Positions 1 through 12,036 of a stretch of 64,000 nt of DNA are shown piece after piece; position 1 is the stretch's first letter, and every line of letters begins with the position of its first letter. The notes under the pieces were generated by a model. The model worked only from the letters and a program-made list of their open reading frames with translations, had not been told where the DNA came from and ran no database searches. Source of the stretch: Symbiodinium natans (Eukaryota; Sar; Dinophyceae; Suessiales; Symbiodiniaceae); contig CAJNDS010002273.1 in the NCBI GenBank assembly GCA_905221605.1, positions 186,001 through 250,000 of the forward strand, in the 5' to 3' direction. The position numbers were made by a program, and so were the translations under genes.

Positions 1-163
1 GATGTTCACCTCACTTGACTTGACTGCTCTGCAACAGCTTTGTGTCAAGCGCGCAAGGCGGGCTGAAGGGCTATGCTTCGGGGAGGCTCCTCCTGTGAGG
101 TTTCAAGTCAAATTCCGAGCGATGTCACACGCCCTGTGAATTCTGACATCGGCGTCTCTCTTA

Positions 164-275
164 ACCCAGAGGGTCCATTTGTACTACTATTCTGGATTTA
201 GGTACCCAAAAACCATACTAAATAAGGTTTTGGGTACCTAATTCCACAATGGTACTACAAATGGACCTTCTGGGT
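164..275. repeat. short inverted-repeat (MITE-like) element
   Basis: The left arm ACCCAGAGGGTCCATTTGTA is matched in reverse complement by the right arm ending in ATGGACCTTCTGGGT, and an inner pair TTAGGTACCCAAAA / TTTTGGGTACCTAA extends the foldback. About 112 bp with no coding capacity. A related palindrome with GGGTCCATGTACC arms lies near 21.75 kb. Confidence 0.7.
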
Positions 276-454
276 AAGTCTCCAGTGCAACAAGTGGCCG
301 GAGAACCATCGGGAGGAAAGATCGGTGGCAGCTGGTGGTTGATCACGTTTCCTGAGGTTCATTGAGGGTGACCCTTCGAGGAACATCCGAGGAAGCCCGG
401 ATTTAAAACCTAGGCATGCCCAGGTCCAGCATGCAGCACCCCAACTTTATCTGG

Positions 455-576
455 CTGGTTCCTAGTAGGGAATGAGGGCCCTATCTTATCCCTTAAAGGG
501 TATATACGGAGTTTCCTATATTATCCCTTAAAGGGTATACAGGGCCCTCAGTCCCTCATTCCCTACGAAGAACCAG
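455..576. repeat. short inverted-repeat element (GGGAATGAGG family)
   Basis: CTGGTTCCTAGTAGGGAATG at the left is mirrored by CATTCCCTACGAAGAACCAG at the right; the interior contains two copies of ATCCCTTAAAGGGTATA. A second element with the same AGGGAATG arms lies at 1001-1151, so this is a small dispersed family. No target-site duplication was identified. Confidence 0.7.
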
Positions 577-604
577 GAAATGATGTCAGGCGGCTGGGTG
601 TTGC

Positions 605-727
605 ATGTGCGGACTCCATTCCAGAGCGAGCTCATCGGGCTACGGACTGGAAACTGCCATGACTTCTTGCTACCTGAAATCGAGCGAGTTGCGTGGGAGA
701 CCGTGAAGAGGGACCTCGAAAGGTTTT
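605..727 (+). CDS. hypothetical 3' coding exon
   Basis: An open stretch reads TPFQSELIGLRTGNCHDFLL, continues with PEIERVAWETVKRDLERFFG and ends at TGA (725-727). The balanced, charged composition is unlike the repeat-derived frames around it, so it may be a C-terminal exon. No family is recognised, no acceptor is certain, and the overlapping frame that stays open to 1028 is a competing reading. Confidence 0.3.
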
Positions 728-1000
728 TCGGCTGAGGATTGAAGTTGAGGATCTTTTGGCGTTATGGCTTGCGGGCGGTCTCGAATACGAGAATGCATGT
801 AGCCGAATGTCGACCTACTGTGGATATGTCACTTTTCTGCAAGCTGTGCCTGACATGCCATGGGAGAGCTTGAGGATGCGGAGGTGGCGCATGGGAGTGC
901 AGCTGAATGCGGCTGACTGCCAGCGAATGCAACATACCCCCCGCGTCGCATGCCAAGGAATCTCAAGCAAGCCTCGGCCCAGACCCTTCCTGAACTTACT

Positions 1001-1151
1001 GTTGGCTAGCAGGGAATGGGGGGAATGAGGTACCCTATATAATCCCTTAAAGGGTATGTATATATATATATATACATATATATATATAATATTCTTTATT
1101 TTTTCAATACATATATGGGGTCCTTAATTCCCTCATTCCCTGCTAACCAAC
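1001..1151. repeat. short inverted-repeat element (GGGAATGAGG family)
   Basis: GTTGGCTAGCAGGGAATG at the left pairs with CATTCCCTGCTAACCAAC at the right. The interior is a TA-rich microsatellite (about 1056-1110). Same arm core as the element at 455-576. Confidence 0.7.
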
Positions 1152-1500
1152 CGTAAAATCCCCTGTGGCTCCCAAGCCGACACGTTCAGCACTCCGCCGC
1201 GCCTCCTGGCGGTGGAAGCATTTCGGGATCCAAGGCTTCGCAGGCACTTAGAAAATGCTCATGCTTTGGGATTATAAGGTTTAGGGGATCCAAGGACTTA
1301 GAAAATGCTCATGCTCAGGATTTAGGTGAGGTTTAATTAGGGCGTTCGGGGTTTAGGGCTACGATCTTGAAGGGCGCAAAGCCCTCTCTTTTCAGAACAT
1401 ACGAGGCAGCCAGAAAAGTTGATGCACCAAACAGAAAACACTCCATGGGTCCGTGTGCCTGGACCTGACTGTCTCATCAAGCCCAAGGAACAAATGCAGA

Positions 1501-1643
1501 GGGTTTAGGGTTTAGGGTTAGGGTTTAGGGTTTAGGGTTTAGGGTTTAGGGTTTAGGGTTTAGGGTTTAGGGTTTAGGGTTTAGGGTTTAGGGTTTAGGG
1601 TTTAGGGTTTAGGGTTTAGGGTTTAGGGTTTAGGGTTTAGGGT
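1501..1643 (+). repeat. interstitial telomere-like (TTTAGGG)n array
   Basis: About 20 nearly perfect TTTAGGG units. The longest uninterrupted plus-orientation telomere-type block in the window; ordinary non-repetitive sequence lies on both sides, so it is interstitial and not a chromosome end. Confidence 0.95.
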
Positions 1644-2064
1644 CAGAGTGTAGCCACTGGACCATTGGAAAGCTCAGGGTGCCTTTACGTCCCTCCAAGA
1701 ATTCGGGCATCGGGCTCGGCTGTACGTCTATGTGGACTATAGTGGCAATGGGGACGCAGGATCAAAAATGTCGGCACGTTTCTCGTTTACTGTCGACCTG
1801 CTGCACGGGTCCCCCTAATCACCCATCCTTCTGCTCACAGCACAACCCCAAAAACAACCTTCAGGTTCCTGCTTGGGCTTGTTAGTGTCTAATTATAGTC
1901 TATACTATAGTGACTGTGGCATGAGGATGCTAATTTAGAGAACGTGTGTCAAACTTAGGCAACATTGTCCTCCGGTCCATGTGCCCTACTGTGTTTAGCT
2001 AGTTGCAAAGTACCCTAAACCCTAAACCCTAAACCACTCCCTACTTTGCTGGCTGCACCTCTGC

Positions 2065-3852
2065 AGTGCAAAGCTCAGCCGAGCAGATGTCCAACTGTTG
2101 CTGGAGGCCTCGTCATGTGTCTGAGTCAGAGTCAGGGTTTAGGGTATAGGGTTTAGGGTTAAGGGTCAAGGGTTAAGGGTTTAGGAGTCAGAATCTGGTC
2201 ACACGCACTGACATATTATGCATGAAAGATGGAAGGACTCGAACATATGACTCAAAATTGTAGTAATACGTTTTATCACAATATCGTATTAACAACAGTA
2301 GTATTTTAGTAGTAATAAGTGGAGCCACCATCGATGTCACAGGAGCTGCAAGCGAGCTAAACTTCTACATCTGGGTGCTGGGCGCTCATTCTCTGCCTTC
2401 ACCTGCAGAAGCTGGGCCTCTGAGGCGGCCTGCAGCTGACCGCGGACCCATTTGCAACACTTTTTTTTGTTAACCCAGGACTGCTGCGGCTCCGGGACCC
2501 TGAACCCTAAACTCTCAACCCTATACCCCAAAACTCCATCGGTACTGGGAGCCCCTGCCGCGCGCGCCAAGGCTTCTTCCAGTTGGCGCTGCAGTGCACC
2601 CCGCTCATGTACCTCGGTTTAGGGTTTAGGGGCCAAGGTTTAGGGATGAAACGCGGTGAAAGAAGCCGAAAACAAGTCGACTGGAATGCATCAGACATCG
2701 CTCCTTTGGACCCCAGCTGAAATCAACAAGTTAAGTGTCAAACCAGTATAAGGAGGAGGACGGTAAACTTTAACACTCGGTGGCAGGTTGGCAGCCACTC
2801 TTACAAGCATCAAAAAGTGCCAACCTTGTGGGTGAAGGAAATCTCTGCACCCAAGTGTAATACGTACATTGAGCTATTATTGAACCACGAAGTCACATCC
2901 CTGTTTCTTACAAGTCACCTGCTGCTCCTTTGCCAACTGATCTTCGCCTCAGCCAGGCGGCAAAAGCAAGGCGCCGACCGGAATATGATATTGAGGCATC
3001 GTTCTTGCGTGAGCCCGGCCATAATCGCAGAAGCCACCAAGTATTGCCAGCATTGCGCCAGGAGTAGTGCTTTCCATGCCCAAGGCCCTGGCGCATATTG
3101 GCCTGGCGACCCAACTAAGGTTGCAAACGAAAACAGGGGACGCCCCAACATAGATCCCCAAATAGTAGAATCCCCTTATAAAAGTGACCCCATAAGGTAC
3201 CCCTTTTACATCCAGGCCTCTGAAGGTACCCCCTAATTTCGGAAACCCCCACATCCTTAGTAGCCCGCGTATTATAATAAGGGGCACCCTTTTCTTGGTT
3301 GGTTACTTTGTAAGGGAACCCAGAACCCAACAAACGGGAAAAGGGTACCACTGGGCTACCACGCATCTTCAGATCGAAACAGGGACTTTGCCAGGACGCG
3401 CCTCCACACGCACCTTGAGCCTGCTCAGCGCCTCCTTGCCGAGTTGGATCTGAGCCTTACTGTGGCCAAACTGCCTCTAACTCCCACGGAAGCACGCACA
3501 CACACACAAGTCCGGCGACAGATTGGCATGACATGGCTCGAGAGTTGTATGTTCCCATCGAAACAGCCACGGCTCACCTTATCAAGCCTTCAAACCCATA
3601 TCCCCTTAACTCACAACTTCCTAGCTCTGAAAGCCAACTCATGCCGGGGTCGGGGCTTGAAGACGCCCGAAGTTCTGAGCGGCTCGGTGCCAGGAATTCT
3701 GGGAGGGGAGAACCTTGCTGCACGAGCAAGATAGAGAGGCTGTTAATATGCAGGTGTCGCTGAAAGAGCGGAGCTACATGGTACAACTTGTCAGAGAAGC
3801 CCAACAACATGTCCGCGCGTCTTTGGTGCTGCTGTTGCCTGAGTGCTAAGAG
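2065..3852 (-). CDS. hypothetical coiled-coil-like protein, scattered micro-exons
   Basis: Several short coding-like patches on the minus strand sit between AG acceptors and GT/GC donors: 3852-3778 (LLALRQQQHQRRADMLLGFS, donor GTAGC), 3455-3414 (AQIQLGKEALSRLK, donor GTGCGT), 2588-2554 (RQLEEALARAA), 2429-2403 (AASEAQLLQ, donor GTGAAG) and 2108-2065 (LQQQLDICSAELCT). The Gln/Glu/Leu-rich heptad-like character suggests a coiled coil. No family is recognised, phases have not all been reconciled, and whether all patches belong to one gene is an inference. The start is not seen. Confidence 0.4.
3121..3250. repeat. copy of dispersed GGTACCCC inverted-repeat family
   Basis: Contains ATAGATCCCCAAATAGTAG, CCCCTTAT and GGTACCCCCTAATTTCGG, shared with the elements at 11682-11783 and 12717-12816 and, in the opposite orientation, at 38114-38217 and 53106-53209. 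This copy is longer and carries a duplicated GGTACCCC segment. Confidence 0.75.
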
Positions 3853-4544
3853 CTGAGGTAGTGTGATGTTGGCATTCAATCGCAGGTTGAACCAGTTTCT
3901 CAGTCCACATTCGCCATGAAGATCAGCCCAACTGCCAAACTGAATCTAAGACATACTGGGCCATGACATGCGTCCTTCTTTCTTCCAGTGTTCAAGTCTT
4001 CGAGGCCCACACAAACACCTCGAGACGCATTGCCGGCCGACCATGCCTCATGTCAACACGCAGAGGCATAGTTGTGAACTCCGATGCACCGCTTGACGAA
4101 TCGGAGTGCGGGGCCAGGCAGATGGGCAAATCCGCACCTTGCTCGCCTTGTGGACACAGCAAATCCAAACTCCAGACTGCAAGAGTATGCTTGGCCAGCT
4201 TCCATGGCTATGTCGTGTTTAGAAATTGTATCTTTATTTGGGTTCTGGCTCCCACGGGCACGGGCAGCGGCACGAAGGTCGCCTCAAACGGGTTTCATGA
4301 AGCTAGGAATGGTTGCGAGCCCATCGGCTTCTCACGGCTTCTCAGCGTTTAGGAGCAAACATCCACGATGTGGCCTGACTTTTGTGGTTTCAGGGTGTCT
4401 TCTGGGCTCACTATGACAGCTGATGCGCTAACTCTATATCCTTGGCTCTATACGCGGGCCTACAAGGCAGCTCCTAAACCGTGACTGTCAGGTTAGGACG
4501 TCGGGCAGCCCGCACCGCCCGTCAAGTACAAAACAACATTGCGT

Positions 4545-4656
4545 CTCGTATACAGCCTTGGGGCAACCAGACCACCATCTGCCACAAGAATGCGCAGGAT
4601 CCCTTTCAAGGCATCGGCAGTGTTCGCGTCAGTGTTGCCCTCAAACACATGCTCAT
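4545..4656 (-). CDS. hypothetical exon with FEGNTDANT motif
   Basis: After a CTGAAGCAG acceptor the minus strand reads EHVFEGNTDANTADALKG and continues ILRILVADGGLVAPRLY. The F-x-GN-x-D-x-NT pattern recalls the core of discoidin (F5/8 type C) domains, but the downstream residues do not follow that family clearly, so the resemblance is only suggestive. The 3' limit is not defined. Confidence 0.3.
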
Positions 4657-5399
4657 CTGCTTCAGGGCCAGCCTTTGCTGCAGAGTGCACAGCCAATTCG
4701 GTCGTGAGAAAGCAGAGACAGCCAAAACACATGGACAGACCCAGAGACATAGAAGAGGCGAGGTAGAGAGGCTGATAGACATGCCACACAGGCCGCACAG
4801 AGACACTGATGCACCTATGCAATGTACTGTGCTTTTTTGTAGTGGCCGGATGCTACTCCAGGTCTTCTGCGCAAGGGGCGAAGAGCAACAAAAAGAGGGA
4901 AAGACCGAAGCACGACCTGGGCCTGAGAACCCGGCATACCACAGCCACCCCTTCTCGGGCTCATGGTACCTCAACGATGTCCCAACATGAATCAAGAACT
5001 GGCTTCAGGGTTTAGGGTTTTAGGGTTTCTTGGTCCTGGAGAAACATCGACTAGACCTTCGTCTTGATGGCACCAGGCGTAGCCAGACGTCTGAATGGCA
5101 CTGCTCAGATTCGTGGCTGGACTGAGCTGTGGACTGAAGGCGAAACTGCCGTGTCCACTGGTCAGTAGCATCTTGACCTTTTGAAGCATCATTGGGTAGC
5201 TGCCCTAAACCCTATGTAAACCCTGAACCCTATATAAACCCCATTGGGTTGTCACCCTGAACCCTATATCAACCCTATATGAGCCCTAAACCACTGCACA
5301 TAAAGGCCTGGGCAGCTGTGGTTCCCACAGCTGTCTGCGGGCGGCTTAACAAGAAAAGTCCTCTCTCACTCTCTCTCGCTCTCTCCCTTAAATAAATAA

Positions 5400-5455
5400 A
5401 TATATATATATATACATATATATATACATCTCTATATACATATATACTTGTTTGT
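5400..5455. repeat. TA-rich microsatellite
   Basis: Runs of TATATA with interspersed CATA and CATC directly follow a CT-rich tract (5363-5385). No coding function. Confidence 0.85.
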
Positions 5456-5983
5456 TTTTTGCGATATACCATTAGCCCATTCTCGAACATTGTACGACGA
5501 TTATACGATTCTACAACTATTCTACAAGTAAGACTGGATTGTAAATTAAAAGGAGGGACTCGAGTGCTGCAAAAATGGATGTAGTCAAGTCAATGTTCAT
5601 CACCAGAGTCCGGGCCGAGCGATTGCCAGGCCAGCAGCTGCAACAGGCGGTTCGTCTCCACACAATTCCTTCCAGGGAATACTCGTTTTCGCCACAAAGG
5701 GCAAGTCGCTGGCCAGTCTTCCCGTACTGCACCCAAAAACTACGCACTCAGAGTGAGTCACACATCGATGCATGTGATACCACTCCGCAATGCTCAGCAT
5801 GCTTCTTCTTTGAAGGGCGGCAACCGTGCGGGTGCTGTGAATCGACAACATGATTTGTAAACTGCTTCCAACTGTACATTCCATTCCCCTCAAAAAACTA
5901 GTGCTCGGTTTAGCGACAAGATGGCCGCTCTTGCCCTTGCCAAAGCAACATGCGCAAGCTCCCTCGGAACCCGTGCCCGGATC

Positions 5984-6077
5984 TTCCAAAATCCTTTAAT
6001 CAAGGAGTATACCCTAATTTATACTAGGGATCAGTCTTATGAATTCGGATGTATTCCTTAATTAAGGGGTTTTGGAA
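5984..6077. repeat. short inverted-repeat (MITE-like) element
   Basis: TTCCAAAATCCTTTAATC at the left is matched by GATGTATTCCTTAATTAAGG and GGTTTTGGAA at the right, giving imperfect 30-bp terminal inverted repeats in a 94-bp element. No copy of the same family was seen elsewhere in the window. Confidence 0.6.
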
Positions 6078-6196
6078 TTTCTTGGTGCCTGCCGGAGAGA
6101 ACATCTTGCGCCGTGAGCTTGAGCGGCTCCGAGTTGTCCTCCTACACGCGAGACTCTTGCATTGAGGCTGGGAGTTCAGGGATGCCCTTCTCTCTA

Positions 6197-6358
6197 AACC
6201 CTAAACCCTAACTCTAAACCCTAAACCCTAAACCCTAAACCCTAAGCACTAACCCTTTTTGCAGCAGGCCTCGTAAACCCTAAACCCTAAACCCTAAACC
6301 CTAAACCCTAAACCCTAAACCCTAAACCCTAAACCCTAAACCCTAAACCCTGAACCCT
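6197..6358 (-). repeat. interstitial (CCCTAAA)n arrays
   Basis: Two blocks of CCCTAAA units (about 6197-6245 and 6277-6358) are separated by about 30 bp of unique sequence. Confidence 0.95.
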
Positions 6359-6612
6359 AAGGAGATCACCTCTCACTCTCAGCGTCCCTATGGACAATGG
6401 CCTGGCCTCGCTGTCGGAGAGGCCCTGCACCAGGGGCTTGCCGCTTCCAGGGCCCACCGAGTCCTTGGCGCACCGTCGTTGGGTGCCAATATGTCCATGA
6501 ATTCCGTGACTTCTTATCACACTATTTTTTGTGCTTATTCTCACTATTCTTATGTGTATATGTATATATCTTCATATTCATATACTGAAGGAGATTCACC
6601 CTCCTTTTTCAG

Positions 6613-6833
6613 ATCCCAAGCAGGACTGGGGCTGGAGCTTTGAAGAAGCGAGATGCCTCCTGGATGAGCCTGCGCAAAATGCGATGCTACGCAAGGCCGA
6701 AAGGTTCATGTGGAGGCGCTGTGGCAGGACGCGGCAGGATGAACGACTTGCAGAACAAGGGTGTGCTGTCTTTCAAGAGCCTTCAACTCTTTTGACCAAT
6801 TGCGACATAGTACTAAGGTCCATGTGGGACTGA
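6613..6833 (+). CDS. hypothetical terminal exon
   Basis: A strong pyrimidine tract ending TTTTTCAG (6605-6612) precedes a 73-codon open frame beginning DPKQDWGWSFEEARCLLDEP and ending SMWD with a TGA. The acidic/aromatic composition looks protein-like. A second frame is also open for part of this stretch, so the assignment is tentative. No family recognised. Confidence 0.35.
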
Positions 6834-7205
6834 GCAATAGGTCTTCCTCGAAGTGCTGCCAGGCTCGAATGCAAGCAAGGCAAGTCTCCAGTCTCTCCCT
6901 TCTCGCTTGGAATCACAAGCCCCAGCACCTGGTCAGGAAGTCGACCTTCGCCTCCTTGCTCATGGCAGCGTAGTCACCGTCGACCACCTCCTGCTCTCAT
7001 GCATTTAATTCTTCCAATGCTCGGCATCCGAGAGAGAGGGTTCAGGGGTTAGGGCTTATAGAACAGGATTTATATATACATATATATATGTATATTATTT
7101 ATTTATTATTTTTTTTTGGGGGGGGGTATTATAGTATACTTCTGTATAGGGACGGGCCGCCTTTGCGGCGCGCCTCTGAAGAGCCATGGACACCTGCACG
7201 GCTTT

Positions 7206-7368
7206 TTGGGATAATTTCTCCCTGATACTAACAGTCCTTAAATGAGGATTGTAGTAGGGGGGTACGATTATAATCCCGATTAAGGACTCTTAATGGTGAT
7301 TAAAGTAAGGGGTGGTGGGGGTACGATAATCCCTACTAAGGACTGTTAGTTTAGGGGGAACATCCCAA
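7206..7368. mobile_element. MITE, TTGGGATG family (copy 1, longer)
   Basis: Terminal inverted repeats: left TTGGGATAATTTCTCCCTGA then TACTAACAGTCCTTA, right AAGGACTGTTAGTTTAGGGG then GAACATCCCAA. The same ends occur at 23321-23429 and 52279-52369. The interior carries an additional GGGGGTACGAT duplication. A clean target-site duplication is not visible for this copy. Confidence 0.75.
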
Positions 7369-8420
7369 CTACAGCTACAGCTGCCGATCGAGAGCTCTTC
7401 CTTGGTTACAAAAAACCCAAAGAGTACCGTGCTCCCAAGTACCCATCCCAAAGCAAGTCAGCACTCAGATCATCTTATACACAGCCTGCAGTCATACATG
7501 CCTCCATGACACATCGCACAGGCGGCCGAAGGAACGTACGCTCGGTGGTGAGACGGAGGACCTCCGGCGCTTGGATGTGTCTTAAGGACTGTGTGCCGCA
7601 AGTGCAAAGGTGCGCGCCAACAGCGTGACAGTGATGTTCAGGGAGCGGAGATCACAAGATCCGCCGCAACCTATAGCCTAGTTGTCCAGTATATCCTGGC
7701 AGAAGTAAGGTTAGCCTTTGGGGTTCTATAGGGATTCGAATACCCTCAAAAGGTTAAAGGTTGCCTACTCTACTACTACGATAGAGGCTAAATTAAGTGC
7801 CACCTGCAACCTTCGAAGGACAAGCCCCACAGCTGGCACTGCGCTCAGTGCTGGCGATCGTGTCATGAGCATTTATGTGACTGACTACTGGATCTGTTGG
7901 GATGCTGGAGCGCTTCGGGTCTAGGATTTCGGGTTTAGTGCTCAGTCCTTCGCACGTGCTCGTTACAGAGCCCTTGTCAACCTCCCAGGGTTTGTGGGCT
8001 GCGCGCTGGACGCTGGAAGCTATTTGATACTTTAGGCCTGGGCTCAGTCTGCCCCCAGCCAGGCAATGGAAGAAAAGAAGCTTCCAGAGATCAGTCATTA
8101 GTTGCTATTACAGTGCCATTACAACATTAGCACACAACACTACCTCAATTACTTCCACAGTATATTGTACCATACTATATAGTTCAGTATATTACCCCCC
8201 CCCCCCCTTTTACAGCAAAGCCGATCCTCGTCCTCACCAAGCGCCATCTTTAGTAGACCGTGGGTCTGCTGCCAATGGCCGCTGCAAGGAAGCCGCCCCT
8301 GCCTCAACATCGCAGACACACTTCTGCAATGTCCTTGGCAGCTTCTCTCATAGCTTAGTGCCTTATGTGTATTTCTGATTGCTGTATAAGATTGTATAAG
8401 GCATAGAATGTTATAGAGTC
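7369..8420. other. spacer without a supported gene
   Basis: Mixed-composition DNA with short open stretches on both strands, none of which shows motifs or convincing splice context. It contains a run of C (about 8197-8209). Nothing more can be called. Confidence 0.5.
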
Positions 8421-8426
8421 TGTGAA

Positions 8427-8503
8427 ATATATATATATATATGTATGTATGTATGTATGTATTGCGTATGTATGTATGTATGTATGTATGTATGTATGTA
8501 TGT
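8427..8503 (+). repeat. (TATG)n microsatellite
   Basis: About 17 TATG/GTAT units with one interruption (TTGCG) follow a TA run. It generates Met/Tyr/Val/Cys-rich open frames that are not genes. Confidence 0.95.
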
Positions 8504-8945
8504 CCTGCTATTTCATCATCTCCCGCAGAATTATCTGCATTTCACCTCAATGGCCGCCACGAGCCCAAACAACATCTGTGCAAGGTTCCGACAGGGCCAC
8601 GCCGGCAAGGACCTGGCATTCTCAGTAGCTGCTGTATAGCTGTACCGTCGACGATTGAGCATGGGATCCTTGCCGACACGTTGTGCCTGCTGGGTGTGAT
8701 CGCTCGCTGCAAGATCGACCTTCCGGCGAGGTTCAGGCATGCTGCTGCTATGTAAAGAGAAAGCAAGTAAGACTTGCTGGCCCAGCCTCCAAGAACTCGT
8801 TCTTGGTGGAGGAGGCACTCCATCCACCAGTGCGCAGACTGCGGTACAGCCTCCGAAGCCGACTGTCTGTGTGGGTACTGAAACCTGTGCATCGGTATCG
8901 TGAGCCTACTTCTCCAAGGGTACACTCATACAGTATGAGCAAGTG

Positions 8946-9034
8946 AGTGGGAGAGAGAGAGAGAGAGGCAGAGGGAGGGGGAGAGAGAAAGACCAAGTGA
9001 ATCCAAGTGAGAGGCGGTGTGTGTGTGTGTGTGT
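8946..9034. repeat. GA-rich and GT microsatellites
   Basis: GAGAGA tract at about 8951-8995 and a (GT)n run at about 9017-9034. Confidence 0.9.
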
Positions 9035-9609
9035 GATGAAGAATATTGGTGAACGGCTTGAGCATGTCAACTTTTCGCGCAAGACCCCCCTGTACCCAAA
9101 TGCCGGGTTCTAGGAAAATCTGTCGTCGGCCTCGCGCAGGGCGCGTAGTGCGAGTTTGATGATGCAGTCAGCCGGTCATCCTTAACATTGCACCTGGGAC
9201 ACGATTTCCTGCTGATACTTGGAAGCGCAGTTGATCATTGCACACGAAATCTGGCATGAACCTAGGCCCTTGGCGTGGCCAGCCCTATTGGCTGTGGAAG
9301 GACGTCCGCCCCGCCACCCTGGAAATCGTGCAAACAGCCGGCTAACGTGATGTGAGTACCATGGGGTCTCTTCTAGATTAAAAGCCTTCCAAGCCGCAAG
9401 ACCAAAGAAACCTGGCTCACGCTGTATGCCTCCACTTCCTGCACCTCCGCGGTGACACCGCAGCCTCGGGGGCTCGATGTCCAACCCTTGCCTCGACCTC
9501 CGAGTCTCCCTAAGCCTTTTGAACCTGCGCAAGTCTCTTGAGCAACTACACGTTTGGGGAAATGCCCATTCAAATCATTGTCCGAAAGCTTCGTAGACCT
9601 GCAATACTT

Positions 9610-9780
9610 ATCTACATATATATATATATGGTAGCATATATATACATGTATATATATATATAGATAGATATAAATTTGTTTTATACAGATTTTTGGAAAG
9701 GTGTGCTCTTTTAGATAGATAGACATATATATATATATTTATTTATTTATTATATATTTATTTATGTTTATCTATACGTA
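9610..9780. repeat. TA-rich microsatellite region
   Basis: TATATA blocks alternate with GATAGATA and TTTATTTA motifs over about 170 bp. Confidence 0.85.
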
Positions 9781-9796
9781 TGTTCATATAAAGGAA

Positions 9797-10165
9797 ATCA
9801 CCTCTGGGTACCCCAGCGGTCGACGATCAATGCCAGGTCCTTTGACAGGCTCAGCGCTGCCACCTGGGAGGGACCCGCTCTCCCCCTTCGTTCCCTCACC
9901 CTGCCCTACAAATCCAGAGACTTCAAAAATTGAGACCTTCAGGGTTCTGGATGGTCTCTGGAAGTGTAGGGTCAGATTTCTTGAAGGACTTCAGGTGTAT
10001 TTTGCGCAGAAAACACTCCAAACTACCCGCAGACGTGCTTTATATACCCTTCATCTGCAATGGCCCTGCCCGGATGATGACAATCATGGCCCCAGTGAGT
10101 TAGCGCCACGCTCGTATTCGCAGCGTTTCTCCGAAATCTGCATTTTGGAGTCGAAAAACGGTTGA
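9797..10165 (+). CDS. hypothetical open frame
   Basis: An open frame of about 120 codons ends at 10,165 and includes FRVLDGLWKCRVRFLEGLQV and YSQRFSEICILESKNG. The N-terminal part derives from the TA microsatellite and is unlikely to be coding, so the real start is probably a splice acceptor further in. No domain recognised. Confidence 0.3.
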   Translation: MTSGYPSGRRSMPGPLTGSALPPGRDPLSPFVPSPCPTNPETSKIETFRVLDGLWKCRVRFLEGLQVYFAQKTLQTTRRRALYTLHLQWPCPDDDNHGPSELAPRSYSQRFSEICILESKNG

Positions 10166-10390
10166 CTGAAAAACTTTACATAACGCCATGAGAAGTAGCA
10201 TTCATGATAATGCCAACTCAAACGTTTCGACGAAACGCACTAGTTCGACGACAGGTTCACATTTCACCACTCGTCTTCAGTTACTGCCTATACTATAGGT
10301 TTTAAGTTTCTGCACATCATCAGATGGGAAAGCTACAAGAAGATTTTTACTAGTGATATGCAATCAGAACCAAGAAGCTTCAAAGACAAC

Positions 10391-10597
10391 TCAATACAGT
10401 TTCGTCTCAAGAGCACTGCGATGTTGAGCCCAACAAGAATCGAAACAGATGAATACCGATTTCGGGACCATCACTAAACGGTCGATATCCATCATCATCC
10501 TGACCTTGAGATGAATTTGCAAGGACGCCGTTGACACCGTAAAATTCGGTGATGCCGCGTTGACAACATGCGCGTCTTCGAGCCGCCATGTGCACAT
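10391..10597 (-). CDS. hypothetical 3' open frame
   Basis: A 68-codon minus-strand frame includes SPNFTVSTASLQIHLKVRMM and ends LETKLY. The alternating hydrophobic pattern could form beta strands. A second minus-strand frame here is also protein-like, so the assignment is weak. Confidence 0.25.
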   Translation of the reverse strand: MCTWRLEDAHVVNAASPNFTVSTASLQIHLKVRMMMDIDRLVMVPKSVFICFDSCWAQHRSALETKLY

Positions 10598-10789
10598 CCA
10601 CGTCTCCGCGCGAAAACTTGCGCTCTGCTAGCATCCATGCAGGGTGAAAACTGTAGCGCCATACGAGGACTCAGACTAATCTAAACCCTAAACCCTAAAC
10701 CCTAAACCAGGCGTGGGGGCAGGTCTTGGAGGTATGGAAGCTGGTGGGTGGAACGCTGGGATGTGCTTAGACAAACCTTCACCCTCCGC

Positions 10790-12004
10790 CTCGCGAAGGA
10801 ACTGTTCGGAGAAGCTCGCGTAGTGCTGACGGAGCTGTTCCTGCACCTGCTGGGTTTAGGGTTTAGGGTTTAGGGTCGAACGGATCAGTCACCACAACTT
10901 GGGGCATTCCAAGGCCCCCCACCAGCGAAAGGAGAGCCACATGCTCCTCCGCCAGAAGTTGGGCCTGAACTGTCTCTGCATGTCAACTCAAAGCAAAGCC
11001 CCCCAAAAAAACTCTAGGAATGTGCAGGGAATTAGCTTCCCCATCTCAGCAATGATCATGCACTTGTAGGAACAACGCCCACTACATGCCGCATCCCTCC
11101 CCCAGCGCCATGCAGCCTCACTGTCATCACTGCTCAGAGTCTCCTGTGCCTGCTTGGGGGGGACAGAAGAATATTCACACCAAAGAGTCGCAAACTCGCT
11201 GTCACCAAAGTGAACACATGAACGGAAGACGGCCTCGTGTTGGTTGATGGCTATCTCCGCACTGAGAGTGCCTGGGTCAAGATTCTCAGTGTCAGGTGTT
11301 TGGGTTCGATGTCGTGACGTGCTATGCATAGCTATAGCATGATGCTGAACCAAGAATGATGAGAAATTTCCAACACAGCTCCCAGCGGGTCCTACCGTAG
11401 AGTGCGCATCATGTCCCAAACAAATCTCCTCAGCCAAAAGAACCTCTTGGGCAAAGACACATCTGACTTCTGAAGTCAGCCTCGGCAGCTTGCAGCGCCT
11501 CAGCCACGCGAAACCCCAAACCCTAAACCCTAAACCCTAAGCCAAGCATAAGCAATTTCAATTTTGAATTCCTGTTACCCTCCTGCCTCGTGTCTCAGGC
11601 TGCTCAAGTAGGATGTTTTCCAAAGTAGGGTCCCTTTATGGGTCCTCCCCGAATAACACAGCCCATGCAACCGTCCCAAAAGGGGGTTTACAAAATAGGG
11701 ACTCCCCACTATAGATCCCCAAATAGTAGGCTCCCCTTATCATAAGGACCCCAAGACTGGTACCCCCAATTTCGCCAACCCCCAGAAGAACCCCTAAACC
11801 CTAAACCCTAAACCCTAAACCCTAAACCCTAAACCCTAAACCCTAAACCCTAAACCCCTAAACCCCTAAACCCCTAAACCCTAAACCCTAAACCCAGACA
11901 GGGCCGGGGCATCGAGCTCTTTGGCCTGCAGAGAAGTTGCCCGCTCTAGGATGGCTCTGCCGCCACGGTGGTGGGTTTAGGTTCCGTTTCTTCTCGTTTG
12001 TTTT

Positions 12005-12036
<32 letters not shown>

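Noticed and set aside
1501-1643. Chromosome end
   Set aside because: Unique and gene-like sequence lies on both sides and similar blocks occur throughout in both orientations.
2225-2310. tRNA-like B-box (GTTCGAGTCC on the minus strand)
   Set aside because: No A-box, anticodon stem or acceptor pairing could be found around it.
8422-8640. Met/Tyr/Cys/Val-rich open frames
   Set aside because: They are translations of the TATG microsatellite.
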